In this document: positions 54,417-63,172 of the stretch, in pieces
Position numbering within the stretch: position 1 is the first letter of the stretch
How the letters are laid out: each line of letters opens with the position of its first letter
Origin: Effusibacillus lacus
GTDB lineage: Bacteria; Bacillota; Bacilli; Tumebacillales; Effusibacillaceae
DNA length: 64,000 bases
NCBI RefSeq assembly: GCF_002335525.1
Contig: NZ_BDUF01000022.1
Coordinates: forward strand, 1-64,000
Direction of reading: 5' to 3'
The notes under the pieces: model-generated
What the model was told of the DNA's origin: nothing
The model's input: the letters and a program-made list of their open reading frames with translations, nothing else
Databases searched by the model: none
Translations under genes and position numbers: made by a program

Positions 54417-54433
54417 CGGTTTTGGATTTATTA

Positions 54434-54477
54434 TTTTAAACATTCAAGTCCAATTTGTGTGCTTGAATTGTTTAAAA
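54434..54477 (+). promoter_or_regulatory. 15-bp inverted repeat in the oppA leader
   Basis: TTTTAAACATTCAAG pairs with CTTGAATTGTTTAAAA with a single bulged base, around a 13-nt loop. It lies about 20 nt after the predicted start site, as an operator or a leader hairpin; there is no T tract typical of a terminator. Confidence 0.5.
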
Positions 54478-54565
54478 ATTCTTTTATCCCGTCGGGTATA
54501 AGGTGACGAACCTTCCGTTCGGAGCCTGACCATATTTAATGAGTCATATAGAAGGGGGAAAATGC

Positions 54566-56224
54566 ATGAAAGCCAAGAAATGGCTTGCAGCTGCAGTTGC
54601 GCTGACGATGGTCGGCGGCACTGTTGTCGGATGCAGCAGCAACAATCAGGGCCAATCTGGTGGAGGCACCAAAGGTTCGGCCAAGCAAGAAGTTACGCTC
54701 AACTACCGTGCGGAACCGGGTGCTCTTGACGTGTCCAAGTCCACTCAAGTGGCTGTCTTTACGACAATGGGTATGATGCACGAAGGGTTGTACCGGATCG
54801 ACAAAGACGGCAAGGCTCAACCGGCGCTTGCCAAAGAATTGCCCCAGATCTCCGCTGACGGCAAAACTTACACCATCAAACTGAGGGACAATGTGACCTG
54901 GGCGGACGGAGTTCCGGTCAAGGCACAGGATTTCGTATATTCCTACCAGCGGACGCTGGACCCCAATACCAAAGCTCTCTACTCCTTCATGGTAGCCTGG
55001 ATCAAGGGCGGTTCGGCCCTGATGAAGGCGAAAACCCCGGAAGAAATTGAGAAGGCGAAGAAAGAATTGGGTGTCAAGGCACTCGACGACAAGACCTTGG
55101 AAATCACCCTGGAGACTCCCAAAGCGTTCTTTACAGAACAATTGGCGTTCCTGACCTTCTTCCCGCAGCGCGAGGATATCGTGAAAAAGTACGGGGATAA
55201 GTATGGTGCCGACGCAAACACCGTAATCGGTGCGGGTCCCTTCATTCTCGAGAAGTGGGACCACGACCAGCAGTTGGTGTTTGTCAAGAACGACAAGTAC
55301 TGGGATAAGGACAACGTGAAACTGCAGAAGATCACGATTAACATCGTGAAAGACCAGAACACCGGGTTGAACCTGTTCCAGACCGGTGCTGCGGATCTGC
55401 AGAACATCAGCGGCGAGAACATCAAGCTGTGGGAAGGCAAGCCGGAATACCTGGTACAGCCTGAGCTTTCCGTCTGGTACATCAAGTTCCAGGAAAAGAC
55501 CGTTCCCGCATTCAAGAACAAGAAGATTCGCCAGGCCTTGGCAATCTCCATCGACAACAAAGCGTATATTGAAACTGTTACCGGGAAAGGACCCGTACCG
55601 GCTACCGGTTTCGTTACGACCGGAACCAGCGACGGCAACGGCGGCGAATTCCGCAAGACAGCGGGCGACCTGATGCCGAAGTTTGACCCGGCGAAAGCGA
55701 AACAGCTGCTGCAGGAAGGATTGCAGGAGCTTGGTCTGAAAGAATTCCCGAAGGGTCTGAAGATCCAAGGTGACGACCACGGGGTCGGTCCGAAAGCGCT
55801 GGAATTCCTTGTTGCCCAGTGGAAGCAAAACCTTGGCATCGAAGTTCTCGCCGAGCCGCTGCCGCACAAACTGCGCGTAGACAACGAGAACAACCACAAG
55901 TACCAAATCTCTCTCTCCGGTTGGGGTGCCGACTACAACGACCCGATGACCTTCCTTGACATGTGGATCAAGGGTGGGGAGTTCAACGATGTGGATTGGG
56001 AGCATGACCAATACACCGAATTGATCAAGAAAGCTGAAGTCGAAACCGACCGCGCGAAGCGTAGCCAACTGATGGTTCAAGCTGAGAAGATTCTGATGGA
56101 AGAAATGCCGGTTGCGCCGAACTACTTCCGTGCATTGAACTGGGTGAAGAATCCGAAGATCAAGGGTATGCTCTTCCCGCCGTACGGTGTGGAATTTGAA
56201 TTGAAGTGGGCATACGTAGAGTAA
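54566..56224 (+). CDS. oppA: Oligopeptide ABC transporter substrate-binding lipoprotein
   Basis: 552 residues of the OppA/DppA family (SBP type 5). The signal peptide ends in lipobox VVGC (Cys23). The mature part has LNYRAEPGALDVSKS, MMHEGLYRIDKDGKAQPALAKELP, YTIKLRDNVTWADG, VPVKAQDFVYSYQRTLDP and IRQALAISIDNKAY, all typical. It binds peptides outside the cell. The ATG at 54566 follows GAAGGGGGAAA. Its own terminator separates it from oppBCDF, giving separate control of the abundant receptor. Confidence 0.93.
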   Translation: MKAKKWLAAAVALTMVGGTVVGCSSNNQGQSGGGTKGSAKQEVTLNYRAEPGALDVSKSTQVAVFTTMGMMHEGLYRIDKDGKAQPALAKELPQISADGKTYTIKLRDNVTWADGVPVKAQDFVYSYQRTLDPNTKALYSFMVAWIKGGSALMKAKTPEEIEKAKKELGVKALDDKTLEITLETPKAFFTEQLAFLTFFPQREDIVKKYGDKYGADANTVIGAGPFILEKWDHDQQLVFVKNDKYWDKDNVKLQKITINIVKDQNTGLNLFQTGAADLQNISGENIKLWEGKPEYLVQPELSVWYIKFQEKTVPAFKNKKIRQALAISIDNKAYIETVTGKGPVPATGFVTTGTSDGNGGEFRKTAGDLMPKFDPAKAKQLLQEGLQELGLKEFPKGLKIQGDDHGVGPKALEFLVAQWKQNLGIEVLAEPLPHKLRVDNENNHKYQISLSGWGADYNDPMTFLDMWIKGGEFNDVDWEHDQYTELIKKAEVETDRAKRSQLMVQAEKILMEEMPVAPNYFRALNWVKNPKIKGMLFPPYGVEFELKWAYVE

Positions 56225-56248
56225 ACCGAGTCTGCCAAAAGCAGGTAG

Positions 56249-56286
56249 AAGGGCCGTTCTTGAATAGTGAGAACGGCCCTTTTTTC
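56249..56286 (+). terminator. Terminator between oppA and oppB
   Basis: AAGGGCCGTTCT-TGAATAGTG-AGAACGGCCCTTTTTT, a perfect 12-bp stem with a T tract. Confidence 0.92.
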
Positions 56287-56366
56287 CAGTGGGTTATAGG
56301 AATTAACTATGGATATCATAGGTGGAACCTGTTCCGCCTTTCTTCGATAGATGGCTGCGGCTTTCT

Positions 56367-56398
56367 GCACTAAACATTTACAGCACTAAACATTTACA
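56367..56398 (+). repeat. 16-bp perfect tandem repeat upstream of oppB
   Basis: GCACTAAACATTTACA occurs twice without a gap. It lies about 110 bp before oppB, upstream of a TATAAT at 56423-56428, where it could bind a regulator. Simple duplication is the alternative. Confidence 0.75.
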
Positions 56399-56511
56399 GT
56401 AGACGCGAAAGTCGAAACGTCATATAATCATCATGGTTTCTATCAAAATGTGCTAGAAGGGAACACGTTCGTTCCAATATCCTTGGATGAGCAATTATGG
56501 GGGGTGCTTAT

Positions 56512-57441
56512 GTGGTTCGTTATACTTTGAGACGTTTTGTCTACATGCTTATAACGCTCTGGTTGATTGTAACAACTACATTTATTCTGATGAAGAACTT
56601 GCCTGGCGATCCGTTTGAGAACTCCGAGAAACTGACGAAGGAACAAAAGGCGATTCTAATGGCGCAATACGGTTTGGACAAACCGGTTTGGGAACAGTAT
56701 GTGAATTATTTAAAAGACGTTGCGCAGGGAGATCTGGGGGTTTCCTTCCAGTATCCGGCACGGAAGGTAACCGAAGTGATTGCACAAGGTTTTCCGGCTT
56801 CCCTTGAACTTGGAATCTGGGCGCTTTCCCTGGCGATTACCGCAGGATTGGCATTGGGAATCATAGCTGCCTTGAAACATAATACGAAATGGGATTATAC
56901 CGCCATGTTCACCGCCGTTGTGGGAATTTCCGTCCCGTCGTTTGTTCTGGGACCGCTGCTTTCTTATTTTATCGGCGTAAAACTGGGATGGCTCCCTCCC
57001 GGGCTGTGGCAAGGACCTGAACACCGGATCTTGCCGGCAATTGCGCTTTCCTTCTCAACACTGGCGATTTTGGCCCGTTTGATGAGAACGTCCATGCTGG
57101 ATGTCATTAACCAGGACTATATCAAAACCGCCAAATCCAAAGGATTGTCCCAATTTGCCATCGTGACGAAACACACGCTGCGTAACGCGATCCTGCCGGT
57201 TGTTACCATCCTGGGGCCGATCTTTGTGAACGTGATTACCGGCACCCTGGTTGTCGAGCAGATTTTTTCCGTTCCCGGTCTGGGAAGGCATTTTGTGATG
57301 TCCGTATATTCCAATGACTACACAATGATCTCGGGATTGACGATTTTCTACTCGGTAATTTTGGTATTTGTTATGTTCCTGACAGATATTGCTTACGGTC
57401 TGATCGATCCGCGGATCCGGCTGGCCAAGGGGAGGGGTTAA
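56512..57441 (+). CDS. oppB: Oligopeptide ABC transporter permease OppB
   Basis: 309 residues. RRFVYMLITLWLIVTTTFILMKNLPGDPF is the standard first helix and loop; AALKHNTKWDYTAMF and the EAA-type loop (RTSMLDVINQDYIKTAKSKGLSQ..HTLRNAILPVVT) are family marks. Six membrane segments. The GTG at 56512 lies 5 nt after GGGGGGTG and gives the usual N-terminus; the in-frame ATG at 56497 is an alternative. Confidence 0.93.
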   Translation: MVRYTLRRFVYMLITLWLIVTTTFILMKNLPGDPFENSEKLTKEQKAILMAQYGLDKPVWEQYVNYLKDVAQGDLGVSFQYPARKVTEVIAQGFPASLELGIWALSLAITAGLALGIIAALKHNTKWDYTAMFTAVVGISVPSFVLGPLLSYFIGVKLGWLPPGLWQGPEHRILPAIALSFSTLAILARLMRTSMLDVINQDYIKTAKSKGLSQFAIVTKHTLRNAILPVVTILGPIFVNVITGTLVVEQIFSVPGLGRHFVMSVYSNDYTMISGLTIFYSVILVFVMFLTDIAYGLIDPRIRLAKGRG

Positions 57442-57444
57442 TCG

Positions 57445-58362
57445 ATGCAGGTTGTGACAAATGACAAATTCCAACCCGTTCCGAAAACGGCCTTCGACAA
57501 AGAGGCCATTGTCCGTCCGTCTTTAAGTTACTGGAAAGACGCCTGGCGCAGACTGAAGAAAAACAAAATGTCGATGGCCGGTCTGATTACGCTGATCGTT
57601 CTTGCTCTGTTCGCCATCTTTGCTCCAATGTTCTCGAGCTTCGACTATTACACCCAGAACTACAACACCCGGTATATCTGGCCTTCCGCCCAACACTGGT
57701 TTGGCACTGACCACTTTGGCCGCGACATGTGGGTTCGTGTCTGGTGGGGAACCCGAATTTCCTTGTTTATCGGGATTACGGCAGCCACCATTGATTTGAT
57801 TGTGGGTGTTTTGTACGGCGGGATTTCTGCCTATTTTGGCGGCCGTGTCGACGATGTCATGCAGCGGATCATTGAAATCATCTATGCGATACCCTTTCTT
57901 CTGGTATCGATTCTGCTGATTATGGTATTGGGACCGAGCATCTGGAGTATCATCCTGGCTTACTCGATCACGGGATGGGTGCCAATGGCCCGTCTGGTGC
58001 GGGGGCAAATCCTTCAGCTGAAAGAACAGGAGTTTGTGCTGGCAGCCAGAACGCTTGGTGCGAGCCCGTCGCGGATCATCATGAGGCATCTGATTCCCAA
58101 CGCTTTGGGCATCATCATTGTGCAGATTACGTTTGTGGTTCCGAACGCAATTTTCGTTGAAGCCTTCTTGAGCTTTATCGGTTTGGGAATCCGGCCTCCA
58201 ATGGCGTCGTTGGGAAGGCTGTTGTCTGAGGCTGTGCAGTATATGACGCTGTACCCTTACTTGATTCTGATTCCGACTGTGATCTTCAGTTTGATTCTGC
58301 TGAGCTTCAACTTGTTGGGAGACGGCCTGCGTGACGCTCTCGACCCGAAAATGCGGAAGTAA
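57445..58362 (+). CDS. oppC: Oligopeptide ABC transporter permease OppC
   Basis: 305 residues. A cytoplasmic N-terminus (SYWKDAWRRLKKNKMSMAGLITLIVLALFAIFAP) leads to HWFGTDHFGRDMWVRVWWGTRISL, the OppC/DppC mark, and an EAA loop (VRGQILQLKEQEFVLAARTLGASPSRIIMRHLIPN). It starts 3 nt after the oppB stop. With OppB it forms the translocation path. Confidence 0.94.
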   Translation: MQVVTNDKFQPVPKTAFDKEAIVRPSLSYWKDAWRRLKKNKMSMAGLITLIVLALFAIFAPMFSSFDYYTQNYNTRYIWPSAQHWFGTDHFGRDMWVRVWWGTRISLFIGITAATIDLIVGVLYGGISAYFGGRVDDVMQRIIEIIYAIPFLLVSILLIMVLGPSIWSIILAYSITGWVPMARLVRGQILQLKEQEFVLAARTLGASPSRIIMRHLIPNALGIIIVQITFVVPNAIFVEAFLSFIGLGIRPPMASLGRLLSEAVQYMTLYPYLILIPTVIFSLILLSFNLLGDGLRDALDPKMRK

Positions 58363-58374
58363 GGGGGGAGTTTC

Positions 58375-59400
58375 ATGAGCGAAAAATTGCTTGAAGTCAA
58401 AAACCTGAAAGTGTCTTTCCAGACGTATGCCGGGGAAGTGCAAGCAGTCCGCGGCGTGACGTTTGATGTATATAAAGGGGAAGCGTTGGCGATCGTAGGG
58501 GAATCCGGTTGCGGCAAATCGGTTACCGCCCAGACGATCATGCGTCTGATTCCTTCTCCGCCAAGTTTCATAAAAGACGGATCCATCCTGTTTGACGGTA
58601 CGGAGATTACCAGGCTTACGGATAAGCAAATGGAAGAAATCCGGGGTTCCGAGATGGGCATGATCTTCCAGGATCCGATGACCTCCCTGAACCCGACCAT
58701 GACCGTTGGCAAGCAGATTGCCGAAGGTTTGGTCAAACACCAGGGCTTAAGCAAAGAAGCTGCCAAAGAACGTGCGATTGAGATGCTGCGGCTGGTAGGG
58801 ATTCCGAGTCCGGAGAGCCGTGTAAACCAATACCCGCACCAGTTCTCCGGCGGCATGCGCCAGCGTGTGATGATTGCCATCGCGCTTGCGTGCAACCCGA
58901 AGCTCCTGATTGCGGACGAACCGACCACTGCCCTTGACGTTACGATCCAGGCGCAGATCAACGACTTGATGAAAGAGTTGAAGGAGAAAACCAACGCAGC
59001 CATCATTCTGATTACACACGACCTCGGGGTTGTGGCGGATGTGGCGCAGCGGGTTGTAGTAATGTATGCAGGCAAGGTCGTGGAGCAAGGAACGGTTGAT
59101 GAGGTGTACTACGATCCCAAGCATCCTTATACATGGGGGCTGCTTCGTTCCGTACCGAGACTTGATGATGATTCCAAGGAAGAGCTGGTTCCGATTCCGG
59201 GTACGCCGCCTGACCTGTTCGCACCGCCCAAGGGATGTGCGTTTGCGGCAAGATGCCCGTATGCAATGACTGTATGCCTGGAAGAGGATCCTGAGCACAC
59301 GCAGATTTCTTCCACTCACAGTGCCGCATGCTGGCTCCAGCACCCGAGCGCTCCGAAAGTTGAACGTCCGGTAGAAGTGGGGGGACATGGCCGTGGCTGA
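58375..59400 (+). CDS. oppD: Oligopeptide ABC transporter ATPase OppD
   Basis: 341 residues. Walker [13 protein letters not shown], signature [16 protein letters not shown], Walker [15 protein letters not shown] and H-loop ITHD are present. The C-terminal oligopeptide-transporter extension carries three cysteines spaced like the Fe-S-type motif of OppD/DppD ([15 protein letters not shown]). The end overlaps oppF by 14 bp. Confidence 0.95.
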   Translation: MSEKLLEVKNLKVSFQTYAGEVQAVRGVTFDVYKGEALAIVGESGCGKSVTAQTIMRLIPSPPSFIKDGSILFDGTEITRLTDKQMEEIRGSEMGMIFQDPMTSLNPTMTVGKQIAEGLVKHQGLSKEAAKERAIEMLRLVGIPSPESRVNQYPHQFSGGMRQRVMIAIALACNPKLLIADEPTTALDVTIQAQINDLMKELKEKTNAAIILITHDLGVVADVAQRVVVMYAGKVVEQGTVDEVYYDPKHPYTWGLLRSVPRLDDDSKEELVPIPGTPPDLFAPPKGCAFAARCPYAMTVCLEEDPEHTQISSTHSAACWLQHPSAPKVERPVEVGGHGRG

Positions 59401-60349
59401 TAACATTCTGGAAGTACGAAATCTCAAAAAACATTTTCACGTGGGTGGCGGCAAGATTCTGAAAGCGGTCGACAACGTCTCCTTCTCGATCAAACGGGGA
59501 GAGACATTCGGTCTCGTAGGTGAATCCGGCTGCGGCAAATCGACCGCCGGTCGAACCATTATCCGCCTGTATGACGCAACTGATGGCGAAGTGATCTTTA
59601 ACGGGGAGAACGTTCACCAGTTGAAAGGCAAGAAACTGAAAGAGTTCAACCGGAACATGCAGATGGTCTTCCAGGACCCGTATGCGTCCTTGAACCCGCG
59701 GATGACCGTTGGCGATATCATTGCCGAAGGAATAGACATTCACGGACTTTACAGCGGATCGAAACGTAAGGAACGAGTTCACGAACTGCTTCGTGTGGTC
59801 GGTTTGAACGACGAGCATGCAAGCCGCTTTCCTCACGAGTTCTCCGGAGGTCAGCGCCAGCGGATCGGGATTGCCCGCGCTCTGGCTATTGAGCCGCAGT
59901 TTATTATCGCCGATGAGCCGATTTCCGCATTGGACGTGTCGATTCAGGCACAGGTGGTCAATCTGTTGAAACAACTGCAAAAAGAGCGTGGATTGACCTA
60001 TCTGTTCATCGCTCACGATCTGGCAATGGTGAAGCATATATCCGATCGCATCGGAGTGATGTATCTGGGCGGTCTGGTGGAAGTGGCGGAAGGCAACGAA
60101 TTGTACCGCAAGCCGCTCCATCCGTATACGGAAGCACTGCTGTCGGCCATTCCGATTCCGGACCCGGAAGTGGAACGCCACCGGGAACGGATTATTCTTG
60201 AAGGGGATGTGCCCAGCCCCATCAATCCTCCAAGCGGCTGCCGCTTCCGAACACGCTGTCCGAAAGCGATGCCGGAATGTGCCGAACTGATCCCGGAACT
60301 CAAAGAAGTGGAACCGGACCATTTTGTGGCGTGCCATTTGTATAAGTAA
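59387..60349 (+). CDS. oppF: Oligopeptide ABC transporter ATPase OppF
   Basis: 320 residues. Walker [14 protein letters not shown], signature [15 protein letters not shown], Walker [16 protein letters not shown]-loop IAHDL, and a C-terminal [15 protein letters not shown] cysteine motif. GTG 59393 is an equally good start because it lies 8 nt from GGGGGG while ATG 59387 is only 2 nt away. A terminator follows the operon. Confidence 0.94.
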   Translation: MAVADNILEVRNLKKHFHVGGGKILKAVDNVSFSIKRGETFGLVGESGCGKSTAGRTIIRLYDATDGEVIFNGENVHQLKGKKLKEFNRNMQMVFQDPYASLNPRMTVGDIIAEGIDIHGLYSGSKRKERVHELLRVVGLNDEHASRFPHEFSGGQRQRIGIARALAIEPQFIIADEPISALDVSIQAQVVNLLKQLQKERGLTYLFIAHDLAMVKHISDRIGVMYLGGLVEVAEGNELYRKPLHPYTEALLSAIPIPDPEVERHRERIILEGDVPSPINPPSGCRFRTRCPKAMPECAELIPELKEVEPDHFVACHLYK

Positions 60350-60354
60350 TAGGA

Positions 60355-60398
60355 CAAAACCTCGTTTTCGCAAGCCCACTTGCGGGACGGGGTTTTTT
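60355..60398 (+). terminator. Terminator of the opp operon
   Basis: AAAACCTCGTTTTCGCAAG pairs imperfectly with CTTGCGGGACGGGGTTTT, followed by TT; the inner CGCAAG/CTTGCG part is perfect. Confidence 0.8.
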
Positions 60399-60497
60399 AG
60401 CATCGGTAAGAAGACTGTCAGTATGATACAATAAGACAAGCAGAATAAACGGGAGGACGCGGCCAGGCGGCATTCTCCCCGAACGAGGTGGAGAGGA

Positions 60498-63146
60498 TTG
60501 AGTGACAGGAAGAAACTGATCCTGATAGACGGGAACAGTATTACATACCGTGCGTTTTTCGCGCTGCCCCTGCTGTCAACTGCCAGCGGCAGACATACGA
60601 ATGCGGCTTACGGTTTTACAATGATGCTTTTGCGTTTGCTTCAGGACGAGCAGCCTACCCATGTGGCGGTTGCCTTCGACAAAGGCAAAACCACCTTCCG
60701 GACAGACATGTATGCGGAATACAAGGGAACGAGGGAGAAGACGCCCGGAGAACTTTCGGAACAGTTCCCTATTGTACGGGAAGTATTGGATGCCTTCGGG
60801 ATTCCCCATATTGAACGGGAAGGGTTTGAGGCGGACGACATTATCGGAACCCTGACCCGCCAAGCGGAGAAGGAAGGCTATGAGACGCTTGTTGTATCGG
60901 GCGACAAAGACTTGCTTCAGCTTGTTTCCGGACATGTGCATGCAATCCTGACAAGAAAAGGAATTACCGAGACTGAGCGGTATGATATAGCGAAAATCCA
61001 GGAACGATACGGGCTGACACCGGAACAGATCATTGACCTCAAGGGATTGATGGGCGATACATCTGACAATATTCCGGGGATCCCCGGTGTCGGCGAGAAG
61101 ACGGCTCTTAAACTGCTTCACGAATTTGGCAGTGTGGAACAGGTTCTTGCCAATGCGGACAAAGTCCCAGGCAAGAAACTGCAGGAGAAACTGCAGGAGC
61201 ACAAAGAAGACGCTCTTCTCTCGAAAAAATTGGCCACCATCTTCCGCGAGGTTCCGTTGGATGTGGCAATCACCCAATTTGCTTACGAGGGATTCGATAC
61301 AAACCGGGTGAGGGAAACATTCAAACAGTATGAGTTCAAATCGCTGCTGAACAAGCTCCCCGAAGATGACGGCACAGGCGCGGGAGAGTCCTCTTCTGCC
61401 GAGATGGAGCTGCCGGTTAAGATCATTGGAACCGGCGAGCTGGACAAACTGCTGGGGGACTTGCCGGTCACGCTGGGATTGCAAATTGATTTCGAGGGCT
61501 CCTACCAGCAAGCGTCCATCAGGGGCGTTGCTTTGGGAACTGCCGATCAAGCCTGGTACATTCCGGTGGACAACGGCAGTCTGCCTTCCGGGGTCAAGGC
61601 CCTATTTTCGAATCCAGACAAGTTGAAAGTGCTGTTTGATGTCAAATCGGCTGTTTACATGCTTCGCGACAAAGGAGTGGAATTGGATCGCAACACCTTT
61701 GATGTACTCCTGGCGGGATACCTCTTGAATCCGCAGGATGGAACCCCGAAACTGGAAGACATCATCTCCCGAGAATTGAACTGGTCGATTCCCGGATTCC
61801 GGAAGGCCGACAAGAAAACAGGGGAACCAGCGCTTGAGGAACGGGCCGATTTTTACGGAAAGACCGCGTCCGCCCTGTTTCACCTGCAGCCAAAATTGAT
61901 CGGTGAGATGGAGCGTCAGGAAGTGGATTCCCTTTATCAGGATTTGGAACTGCCGTTAACTTACGTGCTGGCTGACATGGAATACCAGGGTGTAAAGGTC
62001 GATACCGACCGGCTTCATGCGATCGGTGCCGAGTTGGCAGAGAAGATTGACCGCCTGACCAAGGAGATTTATGAACTGGCGGGTACGGAATTCAACATCA
62101 ATTCGCCGAAGCAATTGGGGGAAATCCTGTTTGACAAGATGGGACTTCCGACGCAGAAGAAAACCAAGACAGGCTATTCCACTTCGGCGGAAGTATTGGA
62201 AAAACTGGCCCCCTACTCGGAAATTGTGCAGAAGATCCTTGAATTCCGGCAGCTTGGCAAACTGCAATCCACCTATGTGGAAGGATTGCTGAAAGTCGTC
62301 AGGGAAGATACGGGCAAGGTTCACACCAGCTTTAATCAGGCCACAACCGCAACCGGGCGGTTGTCCTCAACTGAACCCAACCTGCAAAATATCCCGATCC
62401 GGATGGAAGAGGGACGACGGTTGCGCCATGCATTTGTTCCCAGTGAAGCCGGTTGGAAGATTCTGGCAGCTGACTATTCGCAAATCGAATTGCGGATTCT
62501 CGCCCATATTTCCGGTGACAGTTCACTGATCGACGCCTTTGTCAACGATATGGACATTCACACCCGGACTGCCAGTGACGTGTTTGAAGTTCCGATTGAT
62601 CAGGTGACTTCCGACATGCGGCGAGCGGCAAAAGCGGTAAATTTCGGGATCGTGTACGGGATTTCTGACTACGGGCTGTCCCAGAACCTGAACATCACCC
62701 GGAAACAGGCGGCGGAATTTATCGAGAATTACTTTGCCAAGTTTCCCGGAGTGAAAAAGTATATGGATGAGGTTGTCGTTCAGGCGAGGAAGGACGGATA
62801 CGTTACAACCCTGTTAAATCGTCGCAGGTATTTGCCCGACTTGCATTCATCCAATTACAATATCCGCAGCTTTGCGGAACGGGCGGCCCAGAATACACGG
62901 GTTCAGGGGTCGGCAGCAGATATCATCAAGCTGGCGATGAATCGAATCGCCGCCGAGTTGAAGGAGCGAGGGCTGAAAAGCCGTATGCTGCTGCAGGTGC
63001 ACGACGAATTGGTGTTTGAAGTGCCGGGTGAGGAACTGGACATCATGAAAGAGCTTGTTCCAGAAGTTATGGAGAACGCTATCAAGCTGGATGTGCCGCT
63101 TAAAGCGGATGTTGCATACGGCGATACGTGGTACGACGCGAAGTAA
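60498..63146 (+). CDS. polA: DNA polymerase I
   Basis: 882 residues. The N-terminal 5'-3' exonuclease (about 1-295) has LILIDGNSITYRAFFALP, FEADDIIGTLT, VVSGDKDLLQLV and MGDTSDNIPGIPGVGEKTA. The middle exonuclease-like domain (about 310-480) keeps DFE at motif I but has Ala for the key Asp in motif II (FDVKSAVYM) and motif III (YGKTASALF), so proofreading is probably lost, as in the Bacillus/Geobacillus enzymes. The polymerase has motif A DYSQIELRILAHISGD, B RRAAKAVNFGIVYGISDYG and C QVHDELVFE. It starts at TTG 60498 after GGAGAGG. Confidence 0.97.
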   Translation: MSDRKKLILIDGNSITYRAFFALPLLSTASGRHTNAAYGFTMMLLRLLQDEQPTHVAVAFDKGKTTFRTDMYAEYKGTREKTPGELSEQFPIVREVLDAFGIPHIEREGFEADDIIGTLTRQAEKEGYETLVVSGDKDLLQLVSGHVHAILTRKGITETERYDIAKIQERYGLTPEQIIDLKGLMGDTSDNIPGIPGVGEKTALKLLHEFGSVEQVLANADKVPGKKLQEKLQEHKEDALLSKKLATIFREVPLDVAITQFAYEGFDTNRVRETFKQYEFKSLLNKLPEDDGTGAGESSSAEMELPVKIIGTGELDKLLGDLPVTLGLQIDFEGSYQQASIRGVALGTADQAWYIPVDNGSLPSGVKALFSNPDKLKVLFDVKSAVYMLRDKGVELDRNTFDVLLAGYLLNPQDGTPKLEDIISRELNWSIPGFRKADKKTGEPALEERADFYGKTASALFHLQPKLIGEMERQEVDSLYQDLELPLTYVLADMEYQGVKVDTDRLHAIGAELAEKIDRLTKEIYELAGTEFNINSPKQLGEILFDKMGLPTQKKTKTGYSTSAEVLEKLAPYSEIVQKILEFRQLGKLQSTYVEGLLKVVREDTGKVHTSFNQATTATGRLSSTEPNLQNIPIRMEEGRRLRHAFVPSEAGWKILAADYSQIELRILAHISGDSSLIDAFVNDMDIHTRTASDVFEVPIDQVTSDMRRAAKAVNFGIVYGISDYGLSQNLNITRKQAAEFIENYFAKFPGVKKYMDEVVVQARKDGYVTTLLNRRRYLPDLHSSNYNIRSFAERAAQNTRVQGSAADIIKLAMNRIAAELKERGLKSRMLLQVHDELVFEVPGEELDIMKELVPEVMENAIKLDVPLKADVAYGDTWYDAK

Positions 63147-63172
63147 TATTGATTGTTCGGGAGGGTATCGAT

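Larger units (their letters stand above)
54230..54565. other. Leader region of oppA
   Basis: 336 bp without a gene. It holds a predicted promoter at 54388-54416 and a long imperfect inverted repeat at 54434-54477. The ribosome site GAAGGGGGAAA ends near 54562. Nothing else is recognised in 54230-54380. Confidence 0.6.

Noticed and set aside
54536-56080. 514-residue open frame antisense to oppA
   Set aside because: The strong motifs of OppA lie on the + strand. The antisense frame has no start signal or family pattern.
59012-60439. 475-residue open frame antisense to oppD/oppF
   Set aside because: Spans two ABC ATPase genes with all motifs intact on the other strand; a shadow frame.
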